The notes beneath the pieces are model-generated. The model was not told the DNA's origin. It did no database searches and saw only the letters and a program-made list of their open reading frames with translations. A DNA stretch of 64,000 nt from Glaciecola sp. 33A. Its GTDB lineage: Bacteria; Pseudomonadota; Gammaproteobacteria; Enterobacterales; Alteromonadaceae. The translations under genes were made by a program, and so were the position numbers. Shown piece by piece: positions 35,742-44,955 of this stretch; position 1 is the stretch's first letter, and every line of letters starts with the position of its first letter. Location: NCBI RefSeq assembly GCF_002836745.1, contig NZ_PJAR01000035.1, positions 155,023 through 219,022 on the forward strand, given 5' to 3'.

Positions 35742-36278
35742 CTAACTTTTTACCAATGCATTGACTGCCTTTAATGCATTGACTGAAAATCCATCTGCAT
35801 AAAAATAAAGTACTTTGCCATCTGCATCCAAGAGCATAACGCGTGCATTGTTGGGCCGTTGATTCCCCGTATAACGTTGTACTTTGTCACCATCAGCATA
35901 AACGGTCACGACGCCTTTCCAAAGTTCTTTGGGAATACCTTTACGCATACCTCCATCAATGAATGTTTTAAACATTCTGGGAAACATACCTTTAATCGTT
36001 GGTATTTCATAAACCGCCACTCGCGTTTCAGTCATGTCTAAACCAATTAACCAACGGTCAATATCAAACTGAGAATCCTGCACATAACCAAATAATAAGA
36101 GTGTTTGCTGACCTGCAAAATCCTTAGGTATGACCACTATATCACCGGCTAAACTCTCGCCGGAAGCGTCAATCATGGTGTCACCGAGTGTCACTTGACT
36201 TGGATAATCGTAACTAGCGCAGCCCCCCAAAAATAAAGAGATAACGAACAAACTGAGTAAACGCTTTATCGATAACAT
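35742..36278 (-). CDS. Lipoprotein with ATP10/peroxiredoxin-like sequence
   Basis: A 178-residue lipoprotein with lipobox FLGGC (about residues 16-20). The remaining chain (LLLFGYVQDSQFDIDRW, VYEIPTIKGMFPRMFKTF, ... NNARVMLLDADGKVLYFYADGFS) looks like a cysteine-less thioredoxin fold of the ATP10/AhpC-like kind: strand after strand with a final D-x-DGKVLYFYADG hairpin. AGGAAAAGTC is a good ribosome-binding site. No catalytic cysteine is present, so a chaperone or binding role would fit better than redox chemistry. Assignment is by pattern only. Confidence 0.6.
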   Translation of the reverse strand: MLSIKRLLSLFVISLFLGGCASYDYPSQVTLGDTMIDASGESLAGDIVVIPKDFAGQQTLLLFGYVQDSQFDIDRWLIGLDMTETRVAVYEIPTIKGMFPRMFKTFIDGGMRKGIPKELWKGVVTVYADGDKVQRYTGNQRPNNARVMLLDADGKVLYFYADGFSVNALKAVNALVKS

Positions 36279-36309
36279 GACTTTTCCTAATGTTAGTGCT
36301 TAGTTAATG

Positions 36310-36353
36310 GTGAATTAGTGGTGAATTAGTGGTGAATTAGTGATGAATTAGCA
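36310..36353 (+). repeat. 4 x 11-bp tandem repeat (GTGAATTAGTG)
   Basis: Three perfect copies and one degenerate copy lie about 30-75 bp before the thioredoxin-like lipoprotein gene start, on its promoter side. Confidence 0.8.
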
Positions 36354-36522
36354 GTAATAGGTCACCTACAATGGGGATGACTATAGTAGTACGTGCTACC
36401 AAATAAAAGTTTATTTGTATAAGTACGTCAATTTAAACAGATTTTGACTGCCTTATTAACGCTGATTTTTATTTTACGGTGGCGGTATTTGCGAAGGTAT
36501 CAGATTGCATGCAGGGCATCGG

Positions 36523-36558
36523 GTGTTTAAGCAGAGTGTTTAAGCAAGTGTTTAAGCA
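36523..36558 (+). repeat. 3 x GTGTTTAAGCA repeat
   Basis: Three perfect 11-bp copies separated by 2 and 1 bases. Confidence 0.75.
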
Positions 36559-36777
36559 AAGTGTCAAATACCCATTCGACGTATTCTGGATATTAATCAA
36601 AAGTTCTCTGATATACTGACCGATAAGGTTCAGTACATACTCTATTCAACATCAAAAAACCAATGTGCACGATTACATTCAGTAGTGATTTACAATAATA
36701 CAGAGCTGACTTAAACAGATACAGAGCCGCGCAAACACCAAGCGATAATATAAAATATATTAATTTGGATAAAAAAA

Positions 36778-37506
36778 TTGCAAAAAATTATTGGCTATAC
36801 CCTCGCTACTTTATTGATGGCCTTAAGTACTTGTGCCCTAGCGTCTAACACATCAGGAGTGCACGGCCCAGGAGTTAAGGGAGATGATCGAAGCATGCAA
36901 CTTCGGCTGGCATTGTCGCCAAGTGACGAAGATGGCCAAGTTGATAATTGGGCTTACCGACTGCATTACCAACATTCCTTCAATGACCGAGTTAGAGGAA
37001 GAGTTGTAGTCCAATATAGAGACCGAGACACATTTGAATACGAATATGTTCGCGCTGAAATGCTGTATAACTTTAAGAAAAAAGAGACCGACGGTACGTG
37101 GTCCAGTGGTATTCGTTTCGATGTTCGCCAGCGCCGCAGCGACAACCCTGAGGAGTTCGCGATGCACTGGACAAATCAATGGGACTTCAAAAATGGGATA
37201 AGAGTTCGAGGCATTGTGGTTGGCTCATGGGAATTCGGCGGTGATAACGCAGGCAGTGGTACTGAAATTCAAACACGCTCAAGTGTCAGCAAAAAATTAG
37301 ATAACGGACTCACCGTAGGCGTGGAAATGTTTAACGACCTAGGTCGTGTCGGTAGTTTTGGTTCTTTTAATAGTCAAGGTCATCAAATTGGGCCAATGGT
37401 AGGTGGTACCATCGGTGGCATCAAGTACGAAGTAAGGTATCTTGCTGGCGTATCCAACGGTAGCAGAGATCACAACTTTGGCTTTCGCATCAACAAATCG
37501 TTTTAA
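36778..37506 (+). CDS. Outer-membrane beta-barrel protein
   Basis: A 242-residue exported protein with signal peptide (IIGYTLATLLMALSTCALAS) starting at a TTG; no ATG gives the signal peptide. The mature part alternates polar and hydrophobic residues over 9-11 residue strands (RGRVVVQYRDRDTFEYEYV, TWSSGIRFDVRQRRS, GIRVRGIVVGSWEF, IKYEVRYLAG) and ends with phenylalanine after RINKS, the BAM recognition rule. A small barrel of about 10-12 strands is expected. It converges on the LysR gene with 6 bp between stops. Substrate unknown. Confidence 0.75.
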   Translation: MQKIIGYTLATLLMALSTCALASNTSGVHGPGVKGDDRSMQLRLALSPSDEDGQVDNWAYRLHYQHSFNDRVRGRVVVQYRDRDTFEYEYVRAEMLYNFKKKETDGTWSSGIRFDVRQRRSDNPEEFAMHWTNQWDFKNGIRVRGIVVGSWEFGGDNAGSGTEIQTRSSVSKKLDNGLTVGVEMFNDLGRVGSFGSFNSQGHQIGPMVGGTIGGIKYEVRYLAGVSNGSRDHNFGFRINKSF

Positions 37507-37512
37507 GCATCC

Positions 37513-38439
37513 TCATTTGGCTTTTTGTGAAGACAACCCTTTAGTCACATGCTCACGAAACGCCATTGCTGCATTTGAAACATGTTTTCCTTTAGGTAAA
37601 ACCCAATACCAACTATTAGGTATTGGAAAGCCGTGTACTGGTAACTCTATCAAATTACCAGGGGCCATATGATTTAGCGCATGCTGACTAATAATGGCGA
37701 TACCCAAGCCCGCCATAACCGACTCTTTTATGGCTTCGTTGCTAGCGATCGTGATCGGATTTTGCATTTTTATCCTATTTTCTTTGAAAAATGCTTCAAT
37801 TGCATACCTTGTGCCAGACCCATTTTCACGCATTAACAAACGCTCGCCATACAACTCCTCCCATAAAATGTGTTCTTTATCTTTTAACGGATGACCTTGC
37901 TTGGCTATGACGACCAGTGGATTCTTAGTTAAGAAATCAGTCGTAATATCAAGTTCTCTTGGCGGGTTACTAAATACGTACAAGTCATCCAAGTTCTGTT
38001 TCAAACGTTGAATGATTTCTGCGCGGTTACCTATTTGAAATTCGGGCTCAATATTAGGATATGCTTGGCAAAATTCGCCAAGTAAAGTCGGAATGAGATA
38101 TTTAGCGGTGGTCACAACACTAATCTTTAATCGCCCCACAGACAGTCCAGATCTCGCGGCCAAGCGCATTTCTAGGTTATCCATAACATCAAACATAGCG
38201 CGTGTCGCGTCAAGAACCTCCTGCCCCGTATCGGTTAAATAGAGTTTTTTGGAGACCAATTCGAACAGTTGACAGTCTAAAGCTTGGGCTAACTTTGCAA
38301 TTTGTGTGGATACTGTCGGCTGAGCAAGATGCAGCGCTTTAGCTGCCAAAGTAACGCTAGTGTATTGAGCCACTGTCATAAAAATTTCAAGCTGTCGAAA
38401 CGTAGTTTGCCTTGTGTGTAGGCGACGTGTCCAAGTCAT
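37513..38439 (-). CDS. LysR-family transcriptional regulator, divergent from icd
   Basis: About 308 residues. The N-terminal winged helix-turn-helix reads FRQLEIFMTVAQYTSVTLAAKALHLAQPTVSTQIAKLAQALDCQLFE (given in parts: FRQLEIFMTVAQ, TLAAKALHLAQPTVSTQIAK), followed by a two-lobe effector domain (LKISVVTTAKYLIPTLLGEF...). The ATG at 38439 is chosen over an in-frame TTG 10 codons upstream. The sequence resembles CbbR/CysB-like LysR proteins in the RLKISVVTTAKYLIP block. Two palindromes lie 31-66 bp upstream, ideally placed for autoregulation and control of icd. Target: probably the icd/fumC/acnA genes. Confidence 0.85.
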   Translation of the reverse strand: MTWTRRLHTRQTTFRQLEIFMTVAQYTSVTLAAKALHLAQPTVSTQIAKLAQALDCQLFELVSKKLYLTDTGQEVLDATRAMFDVMDNLEMRLAARSGLSVGRLKISVVTTAKYLIPTLLGEFCQAYPNIEPEFQIGNRAEIIQRLKQNLDDLYVFSNPPRELDITTDFLTKNPLVVIAKQGHPLKDKEHILWEELYGERLLMRENGSGTRYAIEAFFKENRIKMQNPITIASNEAIKESVMAGLGIAIISQHALNHMAPGNLIELPVHGFPIPNSWYWVLPKGKHVSNAAMAFREHVTKGLSSQKAK

Positions 38440-38469
38440 ATATCTATAATCATCTATACATAAATACAA

Positions 38470-38505
38470 TGTAATCGATTATTACAGATGTAATATATCA
38501 TTACA
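38470..38505. promoter_or_regulatory. Two adjacent TGTAAT-N5-ATTACA palindromes
   Basis: Site 1 (38470-38486) and site 2 (38489-38505) both read TGTAAT-N5-ATTACA with perfect 6-bp arms; centres are 19 bp apart. They fit the T-N11-A format of LysR boxes and the tandem recognition/activation-site layout, in the gap between the lysR and icd genes. Confidence 0.7.
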
Positions 38506-38550
38506 ATCCTACTTTACTTAACAAGGCATTTAATTTTTAGCTTTCGCTGC

Positions 38551-38595
38551 TTTTCTTTTAAGTACTTTTCTTTTAAGTGCTTTTCTTTTAAGTAC
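38551..38595 (+). repeat. 3 x 15-bp tandem repeat (TTTTCTTTTAAGTAC)
   Basis: Three near-perfect copies (one A-to-G change in the second) between the LysR palindromes and the icd start, about 70 bp before the ATG. Confidence 0.8.
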
Positions 38596-38664
38596 CTTAG
38601 CTCACAGCGCGGGTTAATGAATACATGCTATTACATTGCTACCTAAACCAAAGACGGAGTTTTT

Positions 38665-40107
38665 ATGACACACCCTATTGTTCCTATCACAGTTGCTTAT
38701 GGCGATGGTATTGGTCCCGAGATTATGCAAGCGACTCTGAAAGTGTTAGAGGCAGCAGGTGCACAAATCGCACCTGAAACCATAGAAATTGGTGAAAAAG
38801 TATATTTGAGCGGACAAACTAACGGCATTCAAGCTAGTTCTTGGGGATCATTGAGAAGAACTAAAGTGTTTCTAAAAGCGCCCATTACCACACCTCAAGG
38901 TGGCGGTTATAAAAGCCTAAACGTCAGTATGCGCAAAGCGCTAGGTTTATACGCTAACATCCGTCCCTGTATTTCATATGCTCCCTTTGTAAAAACCAAA
39001 CACCCGATCATGGATCTGGTCATCGTGAGGGAAAACGAAGAAGATCTGTATGCCGGTATTGAACATAGGCAAACTGAGGACGTTTATCAGTGCCTTAAGT
39101 TAATTACGCGGCCTGGTTGTGAGCGAATTGTCCGTTATGCTTTTGAATATGCAAAGCAACAAAATCGTAAGCGAGTAACTTGCTTTGTTAAAGACAATAT
39201 TATGAAGTTAACCGATGGCTTGTTTCACCAAATATTTAAAGATATCGCTGCCGAATACCCTGAGATCCAGCATGACAGTATGATAGTCGACATTGGCGCT
39301 GCCAGAGTGGCCGATACGCCGGAAGATTTCGACGTACTGGTTATGCCAAATTTGTATGGTGACATAATTTCAGATGTCGCCGCACAAATTGCCGGGTCTG
39401 TCGGCATGGCTGGTTCTGCCAATATTGGTGATCAATGTGCCATGTTCGAGGCTATTCATGGTTCAGCGCCCGATATTTCAGGTAAGAATATTGCCAACCC
39501 ATCTGCCTTACTGCATGGCGCAATTCAGATGCTCTCCCATATTGGACAAAATGATATAGCTGAAAAAATTCATTGTGCTTGGTTAGTCACACTTGAACAA
39601 GGTTTGCACACCGCCGACATTTATAAACAAGGTCAAAGCAACACTTTATTAGGTACCGTTGAGTTTGCCGATGCCGTGATTGCCAACTTAGGCCAGTCAC
39701 CTAAACAACTCAAAGCGCCATCATATGAAGGAAGCAAACCGCTTAAACTTCCCGTCGTTAGCTATAAAAAGCCGTGTAAAAAAGAATTGGTTGGTATTGA
39801 TATCTTCCTGCAATGGCAAGATGGGATCCCTAAGAAACTTGGCGACACGCTAGTTAACTATGGCACTGCGCAACTTAATTTGAAATTAATCACCAATCGC
39901 GGTGTAAAAGTATGGCCCGAGGGTTTCCCAGAAACGTATTGCGTGGACCACTGGCGTTGCCGTTTTATGTCCCCCACCATGCAATTGAGCTTTGATGAAG
40001 TACTTAACGTGCAATCGCGCCTGCATGAAGCTGGGTTTGACGTGGTAAAAACTGAGAATCTGTATAACTTTAATAACGAACCTGGTTATGCAGCGGTGCA
40101 TGGTTGA
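38665..40107 (+). CDS. icd: NADP-type isocitrate dehydrogenase (Thermus/Rickettsia-type, ~480 aa)
   Basis: A 480-residue enzyme that decarboxylates isocitrate to 2-oxoglutarate in the TCA cycle. YGDGIGPEIM is the N-terminal block, NVSMRKALGLYANIRPC the substrate serine/arginine loop, IVRENEEDLYAGIE and VKDNIMKLTDGLF hold catalytic Tyr/Lys, and LYGDIISDVAAQIAGSVGMAGSANIG the metal aspartates. HGSAPDISGKNIANPSA follows. The extra ~140-residue C-terminal domain (GIDIFLQWQDGIPKKLG...) is typical of the longer NADP class found in Thermus and rickettsias, not of E. coli Icd. GGAG lies 5 nt before the ATG. It converges on acnA. Confidence 0.93.
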   Translation: MTHPIVPITVAYGDGIGPEIMQATLKVLEAAGAQIAPETIEIGEKVYLSGQTNGIQASSWGSLRRTKVFLKAPITTPQGGGYKSLNVSMRKALGLYANIRPCISYAPFVKTKHPIMDLVIVRENEEDLYAGIEHRQTEDVYQCLKLITRPGCERIVRYAFEYAKQQNRKRVTCFVKDNIMKLTDGLFHQIFKDIAAEYPEIQHDSMIVDIGAARVADTPEDFDVLVMPNLYGDIISDVAAQIAGSVGMAGSANIGDQCAMFEAIHGSAPDISGKNIANPSALLHGAIQMLSHIGQNDIAEKIHCAWLVTLEQGLHTADIYKQGQSNTLLGTVEFADAVIANLGQSPKQLKAPSYEGSKPLKLPVVSYKKPCKKELVGIDIFLQWQDGIPKKLGDTLVNYGTAQLNLKLITNRGVKVWPEGFPETYCVDHWRCRFMSPTMQLSFDEVLNVQSRLHEAGFDVVKTENLYNFNNEPGYAAVHG

Positions 40108-40135
40108 GTTATTAGAACACACTAGGTATATTAAA

Positions 40136-40176
40136 AAGGCTCTCAACTCATTGTATCGACAAGAATTGAGAGCCTT
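40136..40176 (-). terminator. Terminator of the fumC-acnA unit, between acnA and icd
   Basis: AAGGCTCTCAA / TTGAGAGCCTT, 11-bp perfect arms with a 19-nt loop; read on the minus strand it ends in TTTTT. On the plus strand it lacks a T-run, but the stem could still shield icd mRNA. Confidence 0.75.
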
Positions 40177-40193
40177 AGCATGTGCTACTCTAT

Positions 40194-42905
40194 TTACAGC
40201 AATGAGCGGATAACGTACTGCAGGATCCCTCCATGACGGAAATATTCGAACTCATTTGGCGTATCAATACGAATATCTGTATCAAAACTGAATTCACTGC
40301 CGTCTTCTCTTAGTACCTTAACCTTGACTTGCTTTTGCTTGGCTTTAACCGCTTCAATAGAAAACTGCTCGCTGCCGTCTAACTTATAAGTATGCGCGCC
40401 TTCCCCTGATAAAAACTGTAGGGGTAAAATACCCATACCAATAAGGTTAGAACGATGAATACGTTCGTAAGTTTCTGCAATTGCGGCCTTTACACCCAGC
40501 AATAGCGGACCTTTTGCAGCCCAATCTCGAGAACTCCCGGTTCCGTATTCTTTACCCGCAATAACAATAGTAGGCACTTTATCAGCGATATATTGTTGCG
40601 CTGCGTCGAATATGGTCATTTGTTCACCACTGGGTTGTTTACGGGTGAAACCGCCTTCGGTGCCGGGCGCGAGTTCATTGCGTAACCTGACATTAGCAAA
40701 CGTGCCACGCATCATTACTTCGTGATTACCGCGACGCGAACCATACGAGTTAAAATCTTTTGGCTCAACGTGATTGGCACGCAAATATTCAGCTGCCGGT
40801 GTATCGTTGCCAATAGCACCCGCTGGCGAAATATGGTCAGTGGTGACACTATCAGCCAACTTTAATAAACAGCGCGCTTTTTCAATCGCTTTTACCGGTT
40901 CAGGCTTAGCCTGCATATTGGTAAAAAAACTGGGTTTTTTTACATAGCTGCTATCAGGCCAATCATAAATATTTGCATCAACCGTTTCGAGGTTTTGCCA
41001 AACCTCACCACCGTCATAAATACTGCCGTACTTATCGGTAAACATAGACTCATTGACAACGTCTGTGACGATGCTCTGAATACTTTCTTGGCTTGGCCAT
41101 AAATCCCTAAGATAGACCGGCTTGCCATCATGACTAGTGCCCAGAGGTTCTTTGGTAATATCGATATTCATATTACCCGCAATAGCATAAGCCACCACCA
41201 ATGGCGGCGACGCTAAATAGTTCGCTTTTACCTCAGCGTGTATTCTGCCCTCAAAGTTACGGTTACCCGATAACACTGCCGTTACCGTTAATTGGCCTGC
41301 TTTTATGGCCTCGGAAATAGGTTCTGGTAGTGGCCCAGAGTTACCTATACAAGTAGTGCAGCCATAGCCCACTAGGTTAAAACCCATTGTGTCGAGTTCT
41401 TTAGACAAACCGGCTTTATTTAAATATTCGGTTACTACCTGCGAGCCCGGTGCGAAACTAGTTTTCACCCAAGGCTTAACCTTTAGGCCCAGTTCGTTGG
41501 CTTTCTTAGCCACTAATGCAGCGGCCACTAACACAGATGGATTAGACGTATTAGTGCAACTGGTGATAGCAGCGATAACCACAGCGCCTTCATCTAGTTC
41601 AAAATCCTGGCCATTCAAATGACAAGAAACGCTATTTTTTGCTGTTTCCATTAAGGGACCACCTTCACTCTCAAAGCGACCTTGTTGGATATCATCGGGG
41701 GCAATAGCGAGTTCCTTTTGCTCCGCTATCCATGCTTTAAATGCGGATGATGCATGGTCTAAATCAATTCTATCTTGTGGTCTTTTAGGTCCTGCAATAG
41801 CCGGCACTACTTCACTCAAATTAAGCGTTAAAGTAGCATGGTATTGGGCATCTTCCTGCGCTTCACTGCCCCACATTCCTTGCGCTTTGGAGTAAGCTTC
41901 TATTATGTCAATTTGCTGTTGACTGCGTCCGGTCAATGCGAGGTATTTACTGGTTTGTTCATCAATCGGAAATAAACCACACGTTGCGCCATATTCGGGC
42001 GACATATTGGCTATTGTCGCGCGATCCGCGACAGTTAAATGTTTTACCCCAGCACCAAAAAATTCAACAAACTTGCCAACCACACCAAACGCTCGCAACT
42101 GTTGGGTAACGGCCAATACTAAATCAGTGGCTGTTGTGCCCGCGGGTAATTTACCGGTCAACTGCATACCGATGACCTCTGGTATTAACATGGTTACCGG
42201 TTGACCAAGCATTGCGGCTTCAGCTTCAATGCCACCAACGCCCCAGCCTAGTACACCTAAACCGTTAATCATGGTGGTGTGAGAGTCAGTGCCAACGAGC
42301 GTATCAGGATACAAAACCACCGCGTCTTGCTGTTCTTCAACAAAAGTGACCCGCGCCAAGAATTCTAAATTCACTTGGTGCACAATACCTTTTCCTGGCG
42401 GTACCACTTTAAAATTGCTGAAAGCGCTTTGGCCCCACTTCAAAAATTGATAACGTTCTTTATTGCGCTTAACTTCAATTTCAGTGTTATTTTTAAATGA
42501 ATCTTTACTACCAAACTCATCCACCATAATAGAATGATCGATCACTAAGTCTACCGGTTTAAGTGGATTTATCTTGTTAGGGTCACCGCCTAAATCTAGC
42601 ATCGCATCTCGCATGGCAGCTAAATCTACTATTGCGGGTACACCGGTAAAATCCTGTAATATCACTCGCGAAGGTACAAAAGCAATTTCAGTCTGCGTTG
42701 AAGATTTTGTGTCCCACTTTGCTAAGGTTTGAATATCTTCTGGCTGGACATATTGTTCATTGCTATGACGGAGTAAATTTTCTAACAAAATTTTAGCCGT
42801 CAGAGGTAGTCGTTTGATGTTGGTACCAGCACTGGATAAATCAAAGTATTGATAGTTTTTATCTTTTACAGAAAGTACGGATATATATTTATTTGATGAC
42901 TTCAC
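40194..42905 (-). CDS. acnA: Aconitate hydratase A
   Basis: A 903-residue [4Fe-4S] enzyme, citrate to isocitrate via cis-aconitate. The cluster cysteines are in [12 protein letters not shown] and [57 protein letters not shown] and [22 protein letters not shown] (read in parts) are AcnA marks. Length fits AcnA (891 in E. coli), not AcnB. The GTG start has AGGAA 5 nt before it. It is 46 bp downstream of fumC on the same strand, so the two are probably co-transcribed; the terminator beyond acnA ends the unit. Confidence 0.96.
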   Translation of the reverse strand: [903 protein letters not shown]

Positions 42906-42951
42906 TTGGGTTCCTTGTTTTGTTTGAAATTTTCAATCTAACGTTTAACAG

Positions 42952-44262
42952 CTAAACTAAGTTTTGAGGATCCAGTAACTTACTCAGTTCTTGAGGGTCT
43001 ATATCGGTCATTTCTTTTGCTACATCTATAATGGGTTTTTTAGTAGCATAGGCTCGCTTTGCTATTTCAGTCGCTTTTTCATAACCGATAAGACTGTTTA
43101 AAGCCGTTACTAAAATCGGATTATATGCCAATACACTTTGCAAATTTTCTTGGTTTACCTCAAATGTTAAAATCACCTTAGTAACTAATAGTTTTGCGCT
43201 ATTGGCTAAAATATTGATGCTCTGTAGTAGATTATAGGCTATTACCGGCAAATAGGTATTAAGTTGAAAATTACCCCCTTGCCCGGCAATCGTGATTGTC
43301 ATGTCATTACCAATAACTTGCGCGCAAGCCATACAGACAGCTTCTGGAATAACAGGATTGACCTTGCCCGGCATTATGCTGCTGCCTGCCTGTAATTCAG
43401 GTAAGGTAATTTCGCCCAGTCCGGCCAACGGCCCACTGTTTTGCCAGCGTATGTCATTACTGATTTTCATCAGCGAGGTTGCTAGTGTTTTGAGATGACC
43501 ACTTACTTCTACTGCCGTGTCTTGGCAACTGATAGCTTCGAAAAAGTTATCGTTTGGAGAAAATGTAATGCCCGTAATTTCACTCAATTCAGCACATGCT
43601 GAAGCACTAAATGCAGGGCTAGAATTTAAGCCTGTACCAATAGCTGAACCACCGAGTGCGAGCTTACTAAGACGACTATAACTCGACTCTAGCCTCTCAA
43701 TATTATTGACGATTTGCTTTTGCCAAGCGCCTAATTCTTGTCCCATAGTCATAGGAAGTGCATCCATTAAATGGGTGCGCCCGGTTTTTATGGTCGTTTG
43801 AAGCGAGTTGCTACGAGTCATTAACGCATCGCTGAGCAGGCGAAGGCTGGGGATGAGATTGTTTTTCAAGCCTAAATAAACGCTGACATGAATAGCACTA
43901 GGAATAGTGTCGTTGGAACTTTGGCTCATATTAACGTGATCATTAGGGTGTACTGTTTCGCCATATTCAGATCGACAAAGCTCGCTAAGTACCTCGTTCA
44001 TGTTCATATTTGTGCTAGTGCCAGACCCCGTTTGAAAAACGTCTAACACAAACTGCTCATCATGCAGCCCATTGATTACTTGAGTTGCAGCCATCTTTAT
44101 CGCTTTTGCTCGTTTACTATCGAGCTTTCCTGTCTCTTGGTTTGCACCTGCACAGGCTTTTTTGATCATTGCCAAGCTGTGAATAAAATCTGTTGGCATG
44201 GTTATTCCGCTAATAGGAAAATTATCTAGCGCTTTTTTTGTTTCTTTTCCGTAAAGCATCAT
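42952..44262 (-). CDS. fumC: Class II fumarase
   Basis: About 437 residues; iron-independent fumarase converting fumarate and malate. TGSGTSTNMNMNEVL, NMSQSSNDTIPSAIHVS, GRTHLMDALPMTMGQELGAW and the signature GSSIMPGKVNPVIPE are all present. The N terminus is short: the usual LGP-x-VPADALYGAQTQRA block reads LGPMMLYGKETKKALDNFP, and the reading frame has no ATG upstream. AGGA sits just before the paired ATGs at 44262/44259, so translation likely begins at MMLYG; a TTG at 44304 is the alternative. The active-site Ser loop and Lys/His are intact, so activity is likely. First gene of a fumC-acnA unit. Confidence 0.88.
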   Translation of the reverse strand: MMLYGKETKKALDNFPISGITMPTDFIHSLAMIKKACAGANQETGKLDSKRAKAIKMAATQVINGLHDEQFVLDVFQTGSGTSTNMNMNEVLSELCRSEYGETVHPNDHVNMSQSSNDTIPSAIHVSVYLGLKNNLIPSLRLLSDALMTRSNSLQTTIKTGRTHLMDALPMTMGQELGAWQKQIVNNIERLESSYSRLSKLALGGSAIGTGLNSSPAFSASACAELSEITGITFSPNDNFFEAISCQDTAVEVSGHLKTLATSLMKISNDIRWQNSGPLAGLGEITLPELQAGSSIMPGKVNPVIPEAVCMACAQVIGNDMTITIAGQGGNFQLNTYLPVIAYNLLQSINILANSAKLLVTKVILTFEVNQENLQSVLAYNPILVTALNSLIGYEKATEIAKRAYATKKPIIDVAKEMTDIDPQELSKLLDPQNLV

Positions 44263-44955
44263 CGGTCCTAGGGGCTTAACAATACTATTAATATAAACAC
44301 ACAAACCCGTTTTAGTACAAACGAACTTGATTTCAAAACAAAGAACAGCACAAGGGCTTCTGCTCCTAAACGACGACGATGCCGCGAATGAACTGTTTTA
44401 TTTGGGCATTGCAGTGTTGAGTGCGAGGACAAATTCAGTGGAGATTTACTAATAAGTATTGTTTGCTGAAACATGAAGCACGTTTTGTGGAAAACACTAT
44501 TTTTTTGCTTTCATCGTCATTGCTCAGGTTTTTAAAGCCAGGGCGGTTAACCCGATAATAATTAAACCGAGGACCGCGGGTAACCACAGATTAAAAAGAA
44601 TAGATTCGATGCGTTACCAAATGCGCCAGATTCTGGAGGTCAAGAGTCATATAAATAGTTTGAGCCTAACGGCAGGCCAGTATCGTAGCTTGGATATATG
44701 CCATGCTGAACCTCGATGACAAAGTTAAACCTTAACCTTACCATGTTAATTGTTTATTTTAACAGCTTATCAATGCCTCATCGGCTTTAATATAGGACGT
44801 ATAGATAATGTGTAGCACCTTGTTTCGTCTATAAAATAAAATTAATGTATACGCTGTTTCGATACGATACATAGATAAAGCATAACTACTGGCAATCGTT
44901 TTTTTGCTTAAATACTCAACGACAATAATTAATGACAGAACGTAAAGGTAAGCGA
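44263..44955. other. Intergenic region without recognised genes
   Basis: About 690 bp between divergent fumC and the MCP gene. Short open frames here have poor composition. I see no terminator, repeat array or RNA signature; it should contain the two promoters. Confidence 0.4.

Larger units (their letters stand above)
36279..36777. other. Intergenic region with two tandem repeat tracts
   Basis: About 500 bp between divergent genes. It contains an 11-bp tandem array (36310-36353) and a GTGTTTAAGCA array (36523-36558). I find no coding potential. Confidence 0.5.

Noticed and set aside
36279..36777. Replication origin or attachment site suggested by the direct repeats
   Set aside because: No DnaA boxes, integrase or tRNA is near; the repeats are simple tandem duplications.
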